From Hydractinia symbiolongicarpus (Eukaryota > Cnidaria > Hydrozoa > Anthoathecata > Hydractiniidae): a stretch of 64,000 nucleotides of DNA. Shown in pieces: positions 51,699 to 63,651 of this stretch (position 1 is its first letter; each line of letters opens with the position of its first letter). The stretch covers positions 27,155,650 through 27,219,649 of the forward strand of contig NC_079887.1 of the NCBI RefSeq assembly GCF_029227915.1, written 5' to 3'. A program made the translations under genes and the position numbers. The notes under the pieces were generated by a model. That model saw only the letters and a list, made by a program, of their open reading frames with translations. It had not been told where the DNA came from and ran no database searches.

Positions 51699-53720
51699 CG
51701 ATTTCCCGTAAATTCCGGCTTGGCCCGTATAGTCAAAAGTATACAAAGAAAGTACCCAGGGAGTAAACTCCTTTCCCGAACGATTTTTTAAATTATTTTT
51801 TCACCACTAAAACGCATGAGACTTGTAGTTGTCAAAAATGTTTTCATTTTTGATGAGACGCTGAATAAAAGCAGTTTAATCGCCGGCAAACGAAAACCTG
51901 CGATTTCCCTAAATCCCGGACTCGGCCCGTATAGTCAAAAGTATACAAAGAAAGTACCCAGGGAGTAAACGCATTTCCAGAACGATTTTTTAAATTATTT
52001 TTTCACCACTAAAACGCATAAGACTTGTAGTTTTTAAAAATGTTTTCATTTTTGATGAGACGCTGAATAAAAGACGTTTAATCGCCGGCAAACGAAAACC
52101 CGCGATTTCCCGTAAATTCCGGCTTGGCCCGTATAGTCAAAAGTATACAAAGAAAGTACCCAGGGAGTAAACTCATTTCCCGAACGATTTTTTAAATTAT
52201 TTTTTCACCACTAAAACGCATGAGACTTGTAGTTGTCAAAAATGTTTTCATTTTTGATGAGACGCTGAATAAAAGAAGTTTAATCGCCGGCAAACGAAAA
52301 CCTGCGATTTCCCGTAAATCCTGGACTCGGCCCGTATAGTCAAAAGTATACAAAGAAAGTACCCAGGGAGTAAACTCATTTCGAGAACGATTTTTTAAAT
52401 TATTTTTTCACCACTAAAACGCATAAGACTTGTAGTTTTTAAAAATGTTTTCATTTTTGATGAGACGCTGAATAAAAGAAGTTTAATCGCTGGCAAACGA
52501 AAACCCGCGATTTCCCGTAAATCCCGGGCTTGGCCCGTATAGTCAAAAGTATACAAAGAAAGTACCCAGGGAGTAAACTCATTTCCCGAACGATTTTTTA
52601 TATTATTTTTTTACCACTAAACGCATGAGACTTGTAGTTTTCAAAAATATTTTCATATTTGATGGGACGCTGTATAAAAGAAGTTTAATCGCCGGCAAAC
52701 GAAAATCCGCGATTTCCCGTAAATTCCGGCTTGGCCCGTATAGTCAAAAGTATACAAAGAAAGTACCCAGGGAGTAAACTCCTTTCCCGAACGATTTTTT
52801 AAATTATTTTTTCACCACTAAAACGCATGAGACTTGTAGTTGTCAAAAATGTTTTCATTTTTGATGAGACGCTGAATAAAAGCAGTTTAATCGCCGGCAA
52901 ACGAAAACCTGCGATTTCCCTAAATCCCGGACTCGGCCCGTATAGTCAAAAGTATACAAAGAAAGTACCCAGGGAGTAAACGCATTTCCAGAACGATTTT
53001 TTAAATTATTTTTTCACCACTAAAACGCATAAGACTTGTAGTTTTTAAAAATGTTTTCATTTTTGATGAGACGCTGAATAAAAGACGTTTAATCGCCGGC
53101 AAACGAAAACCCGCGATTTCCCGTAAATTCCGGCTTGGCCCGTATAGTCAAAAGTATACAAAGAAAGTACCCAGGGAGTAAACTCATTTCCCGAACGATT
53201 TTTTAAATTATTTTTTCACCACTAAAACGCATGAGACTTGTAGTTGTCAAAAATGTTTTCATTTTTGATGAGACGCTGAATAAAAGAAGTTTAATCGCCG
53301 GCAAACGAAAACCTGCGATTTCCCGTAAATCCTGGACTCGGCCCGTATAGTCAAAAGTATACAAAGAAAGTACCCAGGGAGTAAACTCATTTCGAGAACG
53401 ATTTTTTAAATTATTTTTTCACCACTAAAACGCATAAGACTTGTAGTTTTTAAAAATGTTTTCATTTTTGATGAGACGCTGAATAAAAGAAGTTTAATCG
53501 CTGGCAAACGAAAACCCGCGATTTCCCGTAAATCCCGGGCTTGGCCCGTATAGTCAAAAGTATACAAAGAAAGTACCCAGGGAGTAAACTCATTTCCCGA
53601 ACGATTTTTTATATTATTTTTTTACCACTAAACGCATGAGACTTGTAGTTTTCAAAAATATTTTCATATTTGATGGGACGCTGTATAAAAGAAGTTTAAT
53701 CGCCGGCAAACGAAAATCCG
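51699..53720 (+). repeat. Five-monomer higher-order repeat, offset 1,011 bp
   Basis: The units are about 51699-52709 and 52710-53720. The private variants AAACTCCTTTCCC (51770 and 52781), AAACGCATTTCC, AAAGACGTTTAATCG (52071 and 53082), CATTTCGAGAACG and CGCTGGCAAACG match. The second unit starts inside a core where AAATCCGCG meets AAATTCCGG, a chimeric junction. Confidence 0.88.
52673..52680 (+). other. TATAAAAG variant site 1 of 6
   Basis: The normal CTGAATAAAAG is changed to CTGTATAAAAG, which creates a perfect TATA-box-like TATAAAAG. The other sites are 53684-53691, 54089-54096, 55911-55918, 59959-59966 and 60768-60775. All are in GATGGGACG monomers and all lie between 52 and 61 kb. Promoter function is not shown; inheritance from one mutated monomer explains the distribution. 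Confidence 0.25.
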
Positions 53721-55700
53721 CGATTTCCCGTAAATCCCGGGCTTGGCCCGTATAGTCAAAAGTATACAAAGAAAGTACCCAGGGAGTAAACTCATTTCGA
53801 GAACGATTTTTTAAATTATTTTTTCACCACTAAAACGCATAAGACTTGTAGTTTTTAAAAATGTTTTCATTTTTGATGAGACGCTGAATAAAAGAAGTTT
53901 AATCGCTGGCAAACGAAAACCCGCGATTTCCCGTAAATCCCGGGCTTGGCCCGTATAGTCAAAAGTATACAAAGAAAGTACCCAGGGAGTAAACTCATTT
54001 CCCGAACGATTTTTTATATTATTTTTTTACCACTAAACGCATGAGACTTGTAGTTTTCAAAAATATTTTCACATTTGATGGGACGCTGTATAAAAGAAGT
54101 TTAATCGCCGGCAAACGAAAATCCGCGATTTCCCGTAAATCCCGGACTCGGCCCGTATAGTCAAAAGTATACAAAGAAAGTACTCAGGGAGTAAGCTCAT
54201 TTCCCGAACGATTTTTTAAATTATTTTTTCACCACTAAAACGCATGAGAATTTTATTTTTCAAAAATGTTTTCATTTTTGATGAAACGCTAAATAAAAGA
54301 AGTTTAATCGCCGGCAAACGAAAACCTGCAATTTCCCGTAAATCCTGGACTCGACCCGTATAGTCAAAAGTAGTCAAATAAAGTACCCAGGGAGTAAACT
54401 CATTTCCCAAACGATTTTTTAAATTATGATTTTACCACAGAAACGCATGAGACTTGTAGTTTTTAAAAATGTTTTTATTTTTGATGAGACGCTGAACAAA
54501 AGAAGTTTAATCGCCGGCAAACGAAAACCTGCGATTTCCCGTAAATCCTAGACTCGGCCCGTATAGTCAAAAGTATACAAAGAAAGTACCCAGGGAGTAA
54601 ACTCATTTCCAGAACGATTTTTTAAATTATTTTTTCACCACTAAAACGCATAAGACTTGTAGTTTTTAAAAATGATTTTATTTTTGATGAGACGCTGAAT
54701 AAAAGAAGTTTAATCGCCGGCAAACGAAAACCCGCGATTTCCCTTAAATCCCGGGCTTGGCCCGTATAGTCAAAAGTATACAAAGAAAGTACCCAGGGAG
54801 TAAACTCATTTCCCGAACGATTTTTTATATTATGTTTTTACCACTAAACGCATGAGACTTGTAGTTTTCAAAAATATTTTCATATTTGATGGGACGCTGA
54901 ATAAAAGAAGTTTAATCGCCGGCAAACGAAAACCCGCGATTTCCCGTAAATCCCGGGCTTGGCACGTATAGTCGAATGTATACAAAAAAAGTATCCTGTG
55001 AGTAAACACATTTCCAGAACCATTTTTTAAATTATTTTTTCACCACTAAAACGCATCAGACTTGTAGTTTTTAAAAATGTTTTCATTTTTGATGAGACGC
55101 TGAATAAGAGAAGTTTAATCGCCGGCAAACGAAAACCCGCGATTTCCCGTAAATCCCGGCTTGGCCCGTATAGTCAAAAGTATACAAAGAAAGTTCCCAG
55201 GGAGTAAACTCATTTTTGAACGATTTTTTAAATTATTTTTTCACCACTAAAACGCATGAGACTTGAAGTTTTCAAAAATGTTTTCATTTTTGATGAGACG
55301 CTGAATAAAAGCAGTTTAATCGCCGGCAAACGAAAACCCGCGATTTCCCGTAAATCCCGGGTTGGCCCGTATAGTCAAAAGTACACAAAGAAAGTACCCA
55401 GGGAGTAAACTCATTTCCCGAACGATTTTTTAAATTATTTTTTCACCACTAAAACGCATGAGACTTGTAGTTTTCAAAAATGTTTTCATTTTTGATGAGA
55501 CGCTTAATGAAAGAGGTTTAATCGCCGGCAAATGAAATCCCGCGTTTTCCCGTAAATCCGGGGCTTGGCCCGTATAGTCAAATGTATACAAAGAAAGTAC
55601 CCAGGGAGTAAACTCATTTCCCGAACGATTTTTTAAATTATTTTTTCACCACTAAAACGCATGAGACTTGTCGTTTTCAAAAATGTTTTCATTTTTGATG
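53721..55700 (+). repeat. Mixed satellite segment with unusual monomers
   Basis: A further partial copy of the preceding unit (CATTTCGAGAACG near 53795, CGCTGGCAAACG) passes into divergent monomers. One, near 54247, has GAGAATTTTATTTTTC where others have GAGACTTGTAGTTTTC. It ends in AAAAGTAGTCAAATAAAG near 54366 instead of AAAAGTATACAAAGAAAG, which removes the GTATAC site. GGGTTGGCCCG with GTACACAAAG appears near 55361. Confidence 0.8.
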
Positions 55701-56580
55701 AGACGCTGAATAAAAGAAGTTTAATCGCTGGCAAACGAAAACCCGCGATTTCCCGTAAATCCCGGGCTTGGCCCGTATAGTCAAAAGTATACAAAGAAAG
55801 TACCCAGGGAGTAAACTCATTTCCCGAACGATTTTTTATATTATTTTTTTACCACTAAACGCATGAGACTTGTAGTTTTCAAAAATATTTTCATATTTGA
55901 TGGGACGCTGTATAAAAGAAGTTTAATCGCAGGCAAACGAAAATCCGCGATTTCCCGTAAATCCCGGACTCGGCCCGTATAGTCAAAAGTATACAAAGAA
56001 AGTACCCAGGGAGTAAGCTCATTTCCCGAACGATTTTTTAAATTATTTTTTCACCACTAAAACGCATGAGAATTTTATTTTTCAAAAATGTTTTCATTTT
56101 TGATGAAACGCTGAATAAAAGAAGTTTAATCGCCGGCAAACGAAAACCTGCGATTTCCCTAAATCCCGGACTCGGCCCGTATAGTCAAAAGTATACAAAG
56201 AAAGTACCCAGGGAGTAAACTCATTTCCCGAACGATTTTTTATATTATGTTTTTACCACTAAACGCATGAGACTTGTAGTTTTCAAAAATATTTTCATAT
56301 TTGATGGGACGCTGAATAAAAGAAGTTTAATCGCCGGCAAACGAAAACCCGCGATTTCCCGTAAATCCCGGGCTTGGCACGTATAGTCGAATGTATACAA
56401 AGAAAGTACCCTCTGAGTAAACTCATTTCCAGAACGATTTTTTAAATTATTTTTTCACCACTAAAACGCATCAGACTTGTAGTTTTTAAAAATGTTTTCA
56501 TTTTTGATGAGACGCTGAATAAAAGAAGTTTAATCGCCGGCAAACGAAAACCCGCGATTTCCCGTAAATCCCGGCTTGGC
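55701..56580 (+). repeat. Four-monomer stretch repeated at 59.7-60.6 and 60.5-61.4 kb
   Basis: The marker order is CGCTGGC, CTGTATAAAAG, GTAAGCTCATTTCC with GAGAATTTTATTTTTC, TTATGTTTTTACC, and GGCACGTATAGTCGAATG with CCCTCTGAG. The GAGAATTTT site at 56068 recurs at 60116, 4,048 bp or about 20 monomers away, and at 60925. Confidence 0.82.
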
Positions 56581-58200
56581 CCGTATAGTCAAAAGTATAC
56601 AAAGAAAGTTCCCAGGGAGTAAACTCCTTTTTGAACGATTTTTTAAATTATTTTTTCACCACTAAAACGCATGAGACTTGTAGTTTTCAAAAATGTTTTC
56701 ATTTTTGATGAGACGCTGAATAAAAGCAGTTTAATCGCCGGCAAACGAAAACCCGCGATTTCCCGTAAATCCCGGGTTGGCCCGTATAGTCAAAAGTACA
56801 CAAAGAAAGTACCCAGGGAGTAAACTCATTTCCCGAACGATTTTTTAAATTATTTTTTCACCACTAAAACGCATGAGACTTGTAGTTTTCAAAAATGTTT
56901 TCATTTTTGATGAGACGCTTAATGAAAGGGGTTTAATCGCCGGCAAATGAAATCCCGCGTTTTCCCGTAAATCCGGGGCTTGGCCCGTATAGTCAAATGT
57001 ATACAAGGAAAGTACCCAGGGAGTAAACTCATTTCCCGAACGATTTTTTAAATTATTTTTTCACCACTAAAACGCATGAGACTTGTAGTTTTCAAAAATG
57101 TTTTCATTTTTGATGAGACGCTGAATAAAAGCAGTTTAATCGCCGGCAAACAAAAACCTGCGATTTCCCTAAATCGCGGTCTCGGCCCGTATAGTCAAAG
57201 TATACAAAGAAAGTACCCAGGGAGTAAACTCATTTCCCGAACGATTTTTTAAATTATTTTTTCACCACTAAAACGCATGAGACTTGTAGTTTTTAAAAAT
57301 GTTTTCATTTTTGATGAGACGCTTAATGAAAGAGGTTTAATCGCCGGCAAATGAAATCCCGCGTTTTCCCGTAAATCCGGGGCTTGGCCCGTATAGTCAA
57401 ATGTATACAAAGAAAGTACCCAGGGAGTAAACTCATTTCCCGAACGATTTTTTAAATTTTTTTTTCACCACTAATACGCATGAGACTTGTAGTTTTCAAA
57501 AATGTTTTCATTTTTGATGAGACGCTTAATGAAAGAGGTTTAATCGCCGGAAAACGAAAACCCGCGATTTCCCGTAAATCCTGGGCTTGGCCCGTATAGT
57601 CGAATGTATACAAAGAAAGTACCCTGTAAGTAAACTCATTTCCAGAACGATTTTTTAAATTATTTTTTCACCACTAAAACGCATCAGACTTGTAGTTTTT
57701 AAAAATGTTTTCATTTTTGATGAGACGCTGAATAAAAGAAGTTTAATCGCCGGCAAACGAAAACCCGCGATTTCCCGTAAATCCTGGGCTTGGCCCGTAT
57801 AGTCGAATGTATACAAAGAAAGTTCCCTGTGAGTAAACTCATTTCCAGAACGATTTTTTAAATTATTTTTTCACCACTAAAACGCATCAGACTTGTAGTT
57901 TTTAAAAATGTTTTCATTTTTGATGAGACGCTGAATAAAAGAAGTTTAATCGCCGGCAAACGAAAACCCGCGAGTTCCCGTAAATCCCGGGCTTGGCACG
58001 TATAGTCGAATGTATACAAAGAAAGTACCCTCTGAATAAACTCATTTCCAGAACGATTTTTTAAATTATTTTTTCACCACTAAAACGCATGAGACTTGTA
58101 GTTTTCAAAAATGTTTTCATTTTTGATGAGACGCTGAATAAAAGAAGTTTAATCGCTGGCAAACGAAAACCCGCGATTTCCCGTAAATCCCGGACTCGGC
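56581..58200 (+). repeat. Eight-monomer block, copy 1 (offset 1,620 bp)
   Basis: This is colinear with 58201-59802: GGGTTGGCCCG with GTACACAAAG, CTTAATGAAAGGGG, AATCCCGGTCTCGG with GTCAAAGTATAC, CACTAATACGC, AATCCTGGGCTTGG twice, GCGAGTTCCCG, and CCTCTGAATAAAC. Differences seen include AAATCGCGGTC near 57173, CCTGTAAG near 57624 and AAAGTTCCC near 57820. Confidence 0.87.
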
Positions 58201-59802
58201 CCGTATAGTCAAAAGTATACAAAGAAAGTTCCCAGGGAGTAAACTCATTTTTGAACGATTTTTTAAATTATTTTTTCACCACTAAAACGCATGAGACTTG
58301 TAGTTTTCAAAAATGTTTTCATTTTTGATGAGACGCTGAATAAAAGCAGTTTAATCGCCGGCAAACGAAAACCCGCGATTTCCCGTAAATCCCGGGTTGG
58401 CCCGTATAGTCAAAAGTACACAAAGAAAGTACCCAGGGAGTAAACTCATTTCCCGAACGATTTTTTAAATTATTTTTTCACCACTAAAACGCATGAGACT
58501 TGTAGTTTTCAAAAATGTTTTCATTTTTGATGAGACGCTTAATGAAAGGGGTTTAATCGCCGGCAAATGAAATCCCGCGTTTTCCCGTAAATCCGGGGCT
58601 TGGCCCGTATAGTCAAATGTATACAAGGAAAGTACCCAGGGAGTAAACTCATTTCCCGAACGATTTTTTAAATTATTTTTTCACCACTAAAACGCATGAG
58701 ACTTGTAGTTTTCAAAAATGTTTTCATTTTTGATGAGACGCTGAATAAAAGCAGTTTAATCGCCGGCAAACAAAAACCTGCGATTTCCCTAAATCCCGGT
58801 CTCGGCCCGTATAGTCAAAGTATACAAAGAAAGTACCCAGGGAGTAAACTCATTTCCCGAACGATTTTTTAAATTATTTTTTCACCACTAAAACGCATGA
58901 GACTTGTAGTTTTTAAAAATGTTTTCATTTTTGATGAGACGCTTAATGAAAGAGGTTTAATCGCCGGCAAATGAAATCCCGCGTTTTCCCGTAAATCCGG
59001 GGCTTGGCCCGTATAGTCAAATGTATACAAAGAAAGTACCCAGGGAGTAAACTCATTTCCCGAACGATTTTTTAAATTTTTTTTTCACCACTAATACGCA
59101 TGAGACTTGTAGTTTTCAAAAATGTTTTCATTTTTGATGAGACGCTTAATGAAAGAGGTTTAATCGCCGGAAAACGAAAACCCGCGATTTCCCGTAAATC
59201 CTGGGCTTGGCCCGTATAGTCGAATGTATACAAAGAAAGTACCCTGTGAGTAAACTCATTTCCAGAACGATTTTTTAAATTATTTTTTCACCACTAAAAC
59301 GCATCAGACTTGTAGTTTTTAAAAATGTTTTCATTTTTGATGAGACGCTGAATAAAAGAAGTTTAATCGCCGGCAAACGAAAACCCGCGATTTCCCGTAA
59401 ATCCTGGGCTTGGCCCGTATAGTCGAATGTATACAAAGAAAGTACCCTGTGAGTAAACTCATTTCCAGAACGATTTTTTAAATTATTTTTTCACCACTAA
59501 AACGCATCAGACTTGTAGTTTTTAAAAATGTTTTCATTTTTGATGAGACGCTGAATAAAAGAAGTTTAATCGCCGGCAAACGAAAACCCGCGAGTTCCCG
59601 TAAATCCCGGGCTTGGCACGTATAGTCGAATGTATACAAAGAAAGTACCCTCTGAATAAACTCATTTCCAGAACGATTTTTTAAATTATTTTTTCACCAC
59701 TAAAACGCATGAGACTTGTAGTTTTCAAAAATGTTTTCATTTTTGATGAGACGCTGAATAAAAGAAGTTTAATCGCTGGCAAACGAAAACCCGCGATTTC
59801 CC
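58201..59802 (+). repeat. Eight-monomer block, copy 2
   Basis: This is the tandem counterpart of 56581-58200. It ends at CCCTTAAATCC near 59803, where copy 1 reads CCCGTAAATCC, and then joins the four-monomer stretch that copy 1 has on its left side. Confidence 0.87.
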
Positions 59803-61390
59803 TTAAATCCCGGGCTTGGCCCGTATAGTCAAAAGTATACAAAGAAAGTACCCAGGGAGTAAACTCATTTCCCGAACGATTTTTTATATTATTTTTTTAC
59901 CACTAAACGCATGAGACTTGTAGTTTTCAAAAATATTTTCATATTTGATGGGACGCTGTATAAAAGAAGTTTAATCGCCGGCAAACGAAAATCCGCGATT
60001 TCCCGTAAATCCCGGACTCGGCCCGTATAGTCAAAAGTATACAAAGAAAGTACCCAGGGAGTAAGCTCATTTCCCGAACGATTTTTTAAATTATTTTTTC
60101 ACCACTAAAACGCATGAGAATTTTATTTTTCAAAAATGTTTTCATTTTTGATGAAACGCTGAATAAAAGAAGTTTAATCGCCGGCAAACGAAAACCTGCG
60201 ATTTCCCTAAATCCCGGACTCGGCCCGTATAGTCAAAAGTATACAAAGAAAGTACCCAGGGAGTAAACTCATTTCCCGAACGATTTTTTATATTATGTTT
60301 TTACCACTAAACGCATGAGACTTGTAGTTTTCAAAAATATTTTCATATTTGATGGGACGCTGAATAAAAGAAGTTTAATCGCCGGCAAACGAAAACCCGC
60401 GATTTCCCGTAAATCCCGGGCTTGGCACGTATAGTCGAATGTATACAAAGAAAGTACCCTCTGAGTAAACTCATTTCCAGAACGATTTTTTAAATTATTT
60501 TTTCACCACTAAAGCCCATGAGACTTATAGTTTTTAAAAATGTTTTCATTTTTGATGAGACGTTGAATAAAAGAAGTTTAATCGCTGGCAAACGAAAACC
60601 CGCGATTTCCCGTAAATCCCGGGCTTGGCCCGTATAGTCAAAAGTATACAAAGAAAGTACCCAGGGAGTAAACTCATTTCCCGAACGATTTTTTATATTA
60701 TTTTTTTACCACTAAACGCATGAGACTTGTAGTTTTCAAAAATATTTTCATATTTGATGGGACGCTGTATAAAAGAAGTTTAATCGCCGGCAAACGAAAA
60801 TCCGCGATTTCCCGTAAATCCCGGACTCGGCCCGTATAGTCAAAAGTATACAAAGAAAGTACCCAGGGAGTAAGCTCATTTCCCGAACGATTTTTTAAAT
60901 TATTTTTTCACCACTAAAACGCATGAGAATTTTATTTTTCAAAAATGTTTTCATTTTTGATGAAACGCTGAATAAAAGAAGTTTAATCGCCGGCAAACGA
61001 AAACCTGCGATTTCCCTAAATCCCGGACTCGGCCCGTATAGTCAAAAGTATACAAAGAAAGTACCCAGGGAGTAAACTCATTTCCCGAACGATTTTTTAT
61101 ATTATGTTTTTACCACTAAACGCATGAGACTTGTAGTTTTCAAAAATATTTTCATATTTGATGGGACGCTGAATAAAAGAAGTTTAATCGCCGGCAAACG
61201 AAAACCCGCGATTTCCCGTAAATCCCGGGCTTGGCACGTATAGTCGAATGTATACAAAGAAAGTACCCTCTGAGTAAACTCATTTCCAGAACGATTTTTT
61301 AAATTATTTTTTCACCACTAAAGCCCATGAGACTTATAGTTTTTAAAAATGTTTTCATTTTTGATGAGACGTTGAATAAAAGAAGTTTAA
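59803..61390 (+). repeat. Four-monomer tandem duplication, offset 809 bp
   Basis: GAGAATTTTATTTTTC (60116 and 60925), TTATGTTTTTACC, CCCTCTGAG, AAAGCCCATGAGACTTATAG and GACGTTGAATAAAAG all occur twice, 809 bp apart. The two copies part in the next monomer, which reads CGCTGGC in the first and CGCCAGC in the second. Confidence 0.85.
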
Positions 61391-63034
61391 TCGCCAGCAA
61401 ACGAAAATCCGCGATTTTCCGTAAATCCCGGACTCGGCCCGTATAGTCAAAAGTATACAAAAAAAGTATCCTGTGAGTAAACACATTTCCAGAACGATTT
61501 TTTAAATTATTTTTTCACCACTAAAACGCATCAGACTTGTAGTTTTTAAAAATGTTTTCATTTTTGATGAGACGCTGAATAAAAGAAGTTTAATCGCCGG
61601 CAAACGAAAACCCGCGATTTCCCGTAAATCCCGGCTTGGCCCGTATAGTCAAAAGTATACAAAGAAAGTTCCCAGGGAGTAAACTCATTTTTGAACGATT
61701 TTTTAAATTATTTTTTCACCACTAAAACGCATGAGACTTGTAGTTTTCAAAAATGTTTTCATTTTTGATGAGACGCTGAATAAAAGCAGTTTAATCGCCG
61801 GCAAACGAAAACCCGCGATTTCCCGTAAATCCCGGGTTGGCCCGTATAGTCAAAAGTACACAAAGAAAGTACCCAGGGAGTAAACTCATTTCCCGAACGA
61901 TTTTTTAAATTATTTTTTCACCACTAAAACGCATGAGACTTGTAGTTTTCAAAAATGTTTTCATTTTTGATGAGACGCTTAATGAAAGGGGTTTAATCGC
62001 CGGCAAATGAAATCCCGCGTTTTCCCGTAAATCCGGGGCTTGGCCCGTATAGTCAAATGTATACAAAGAAAGTACCCAGGGAGTAAACTCATTTCCCGAA
62101 CGATTTTTTAAATTATTTTTTCACCACTAAAACGCATGAGACTTGTAGTTTTCAATTTTTTTTCATTTTTGTTGAGACGCTGAATAAAAGCAGTTTAATC
62201 GCCGGCAAACAAAAACCTGCGATTTCCCTAAATCCCGGTCTCGGCCCGTATAGTCAAAGTATACAAAGAAAGTACCCAGGGAGTAAACTCATTTCCCGAA
62301 CGATTTTTTAAATTATTTTTTCACCACTAAAACGCATGAGACTTGTAGTTTTCAAAAATGTTTTCATTTTTGATGAGACGCTTAATGAAAGAGGTTTAAT
62401 CGCCGGCAAATGAAATCCCGCGTTTTCCCGTAAATCCGGGGCTTGGCCCGTATAGTCAAATGTATACAAAGAAAGTACCCAGGGAGTAAATTCATTTCCC
62501 GAACGATTTTTTAAATTTTTTTTTCACCACTAATACGCATGAGACTTGTAGTTTTCAAAAATGTTTTCATTTTTGATGAGACGCTTAATGAAAGAGGTTT
62601 AATCGCCGGAAAACGAAAACCCGCGATTTCCCGTAAATCCTGGGCTTGGCCCGTATAGTCGAATGTATACAAAGAAAGTACCCTGTGAGTAAACTCATTT
62701 CCAGAACGATTTTTTAAATTATTTTTTCACCACTAAAACGCATCAGATTTGTAGTTTTTAAAAATGTTTTCATTTTTGATGAGACGCTGAATAAAAGAAG
62801 TTTAATCGCCGGCAAACGAAAACCCGCGATTTCCCGTAAATCCTGGGCTTGGCCCGTATAGTCGAATGTATACAAAGAAAGTACCCTGTGAGTAAACTCA
62901 TTTCCAGAACGATTTTTTAAATTATTTTTTCACCACTAAAACGCATCAGACTTGTAGTTTTTAAAAATGTTTTCATTTTTGATGAGACGCTGAATAAAAG
63001 AAGTTTAATCGCCGGCAAACGAAAACCCGCGAGT
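61391..63034 (+). repeat. Satellite segment related to 54.9-55.6 and 58.3-59.6 kb
   Basis: It starts with ATCCTGTGAGTAAACACATTTCC as at about 54.99 kb, then follows the order of the eight-monomer block: GGGTTGGCCCG, CTTAATGAAAGGGG, GGTCTCGG, CACTAATACGC, CCTGGGCTTGG twice. It carries a disrupted hairpin near 62150. Confidence 0.82.
62152..62173 (+). repeat. Local lesion in one monomer's hairpin
   Basis: The usual TTTTCAAAAATGTTTTC is replaced by TTTTCAA followed by eight T and C, and the next GATGAG is GTTGAG. The change removes the left arm of the inverted repeat in this one monomer. Neighbouring bases are normal, and the sister monomers at 57.09 and 58.71 kb have the usual form, so it is a recent local event or a sequencing error in a homopolymer. 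Confidence 0.7.
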
Positions 63035-63651
63035 TCCCGTAAATCCCGGGCTTGGCACGTATAGTCGAATGTATACAAAGAAAGTACCCTCTGAGTAAAC
63101 TCATTTCCAGAACGATTTTTTAAATTATTTTTTCACCACTAAAATCCATGAGACTTATAGTTTTTAAAAATGTTTTCATTTTTGATGAGACGTTGAATAA
63201 AAGAAGTTTAATCGCCAGCAAACGAAAATCCGCGATTTTCCGTAAATCCCGGACTCGGCCCGTATAGTCAAAAGTATACAAAGAAAGTATCCTGTGAGTA
63301 AACACATTTCCAGAACGATTTTTTAAATTATTTTTTCACCACTAAAACGCATCAGACTTGTAGTTTTTAAAAATGTTTTCATTTTTGATGAGACGCTGAA
63401 TAAAAGAAGTTTAATCGCCGGCAAACGAAAACCCGCGATTTCCCGTAAATCCCGGCTTGGTCCGTATAGTCAAAAGTATACAAAGAAAGTTCCCAGGGAG
63501 TAAACTCATTTCTTGAACGATTTTTTAAATTATTTTTTCACCACTAAAACGCATGAGACTTGTAGTTTTCAAAAATGTTTTCATTTTTGATGAGACGCTG
63601 AATAAAAGCAGTTTAATCGCCGGCAAACGAAAACCCGCGATTTCCCGTAAA
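63035..63651 (+). repeat. Three-monomer stretch matching 61214-61830 (offset 1,821 bp, nine monomers)
   Basis: Both copies carry CCCTCTGAG, CCATGAGACTTATAG, GACGTTGAATAAAAG, GCCAGCAAACG with GCGATTTTCCG, CCTGTGAGTAAACACATTTCC, and GTTCCCAGGG. Later one reads CCCGGGTTGG and the other CCCGGCTTGG, which ends the match. Confidence 0.8.
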
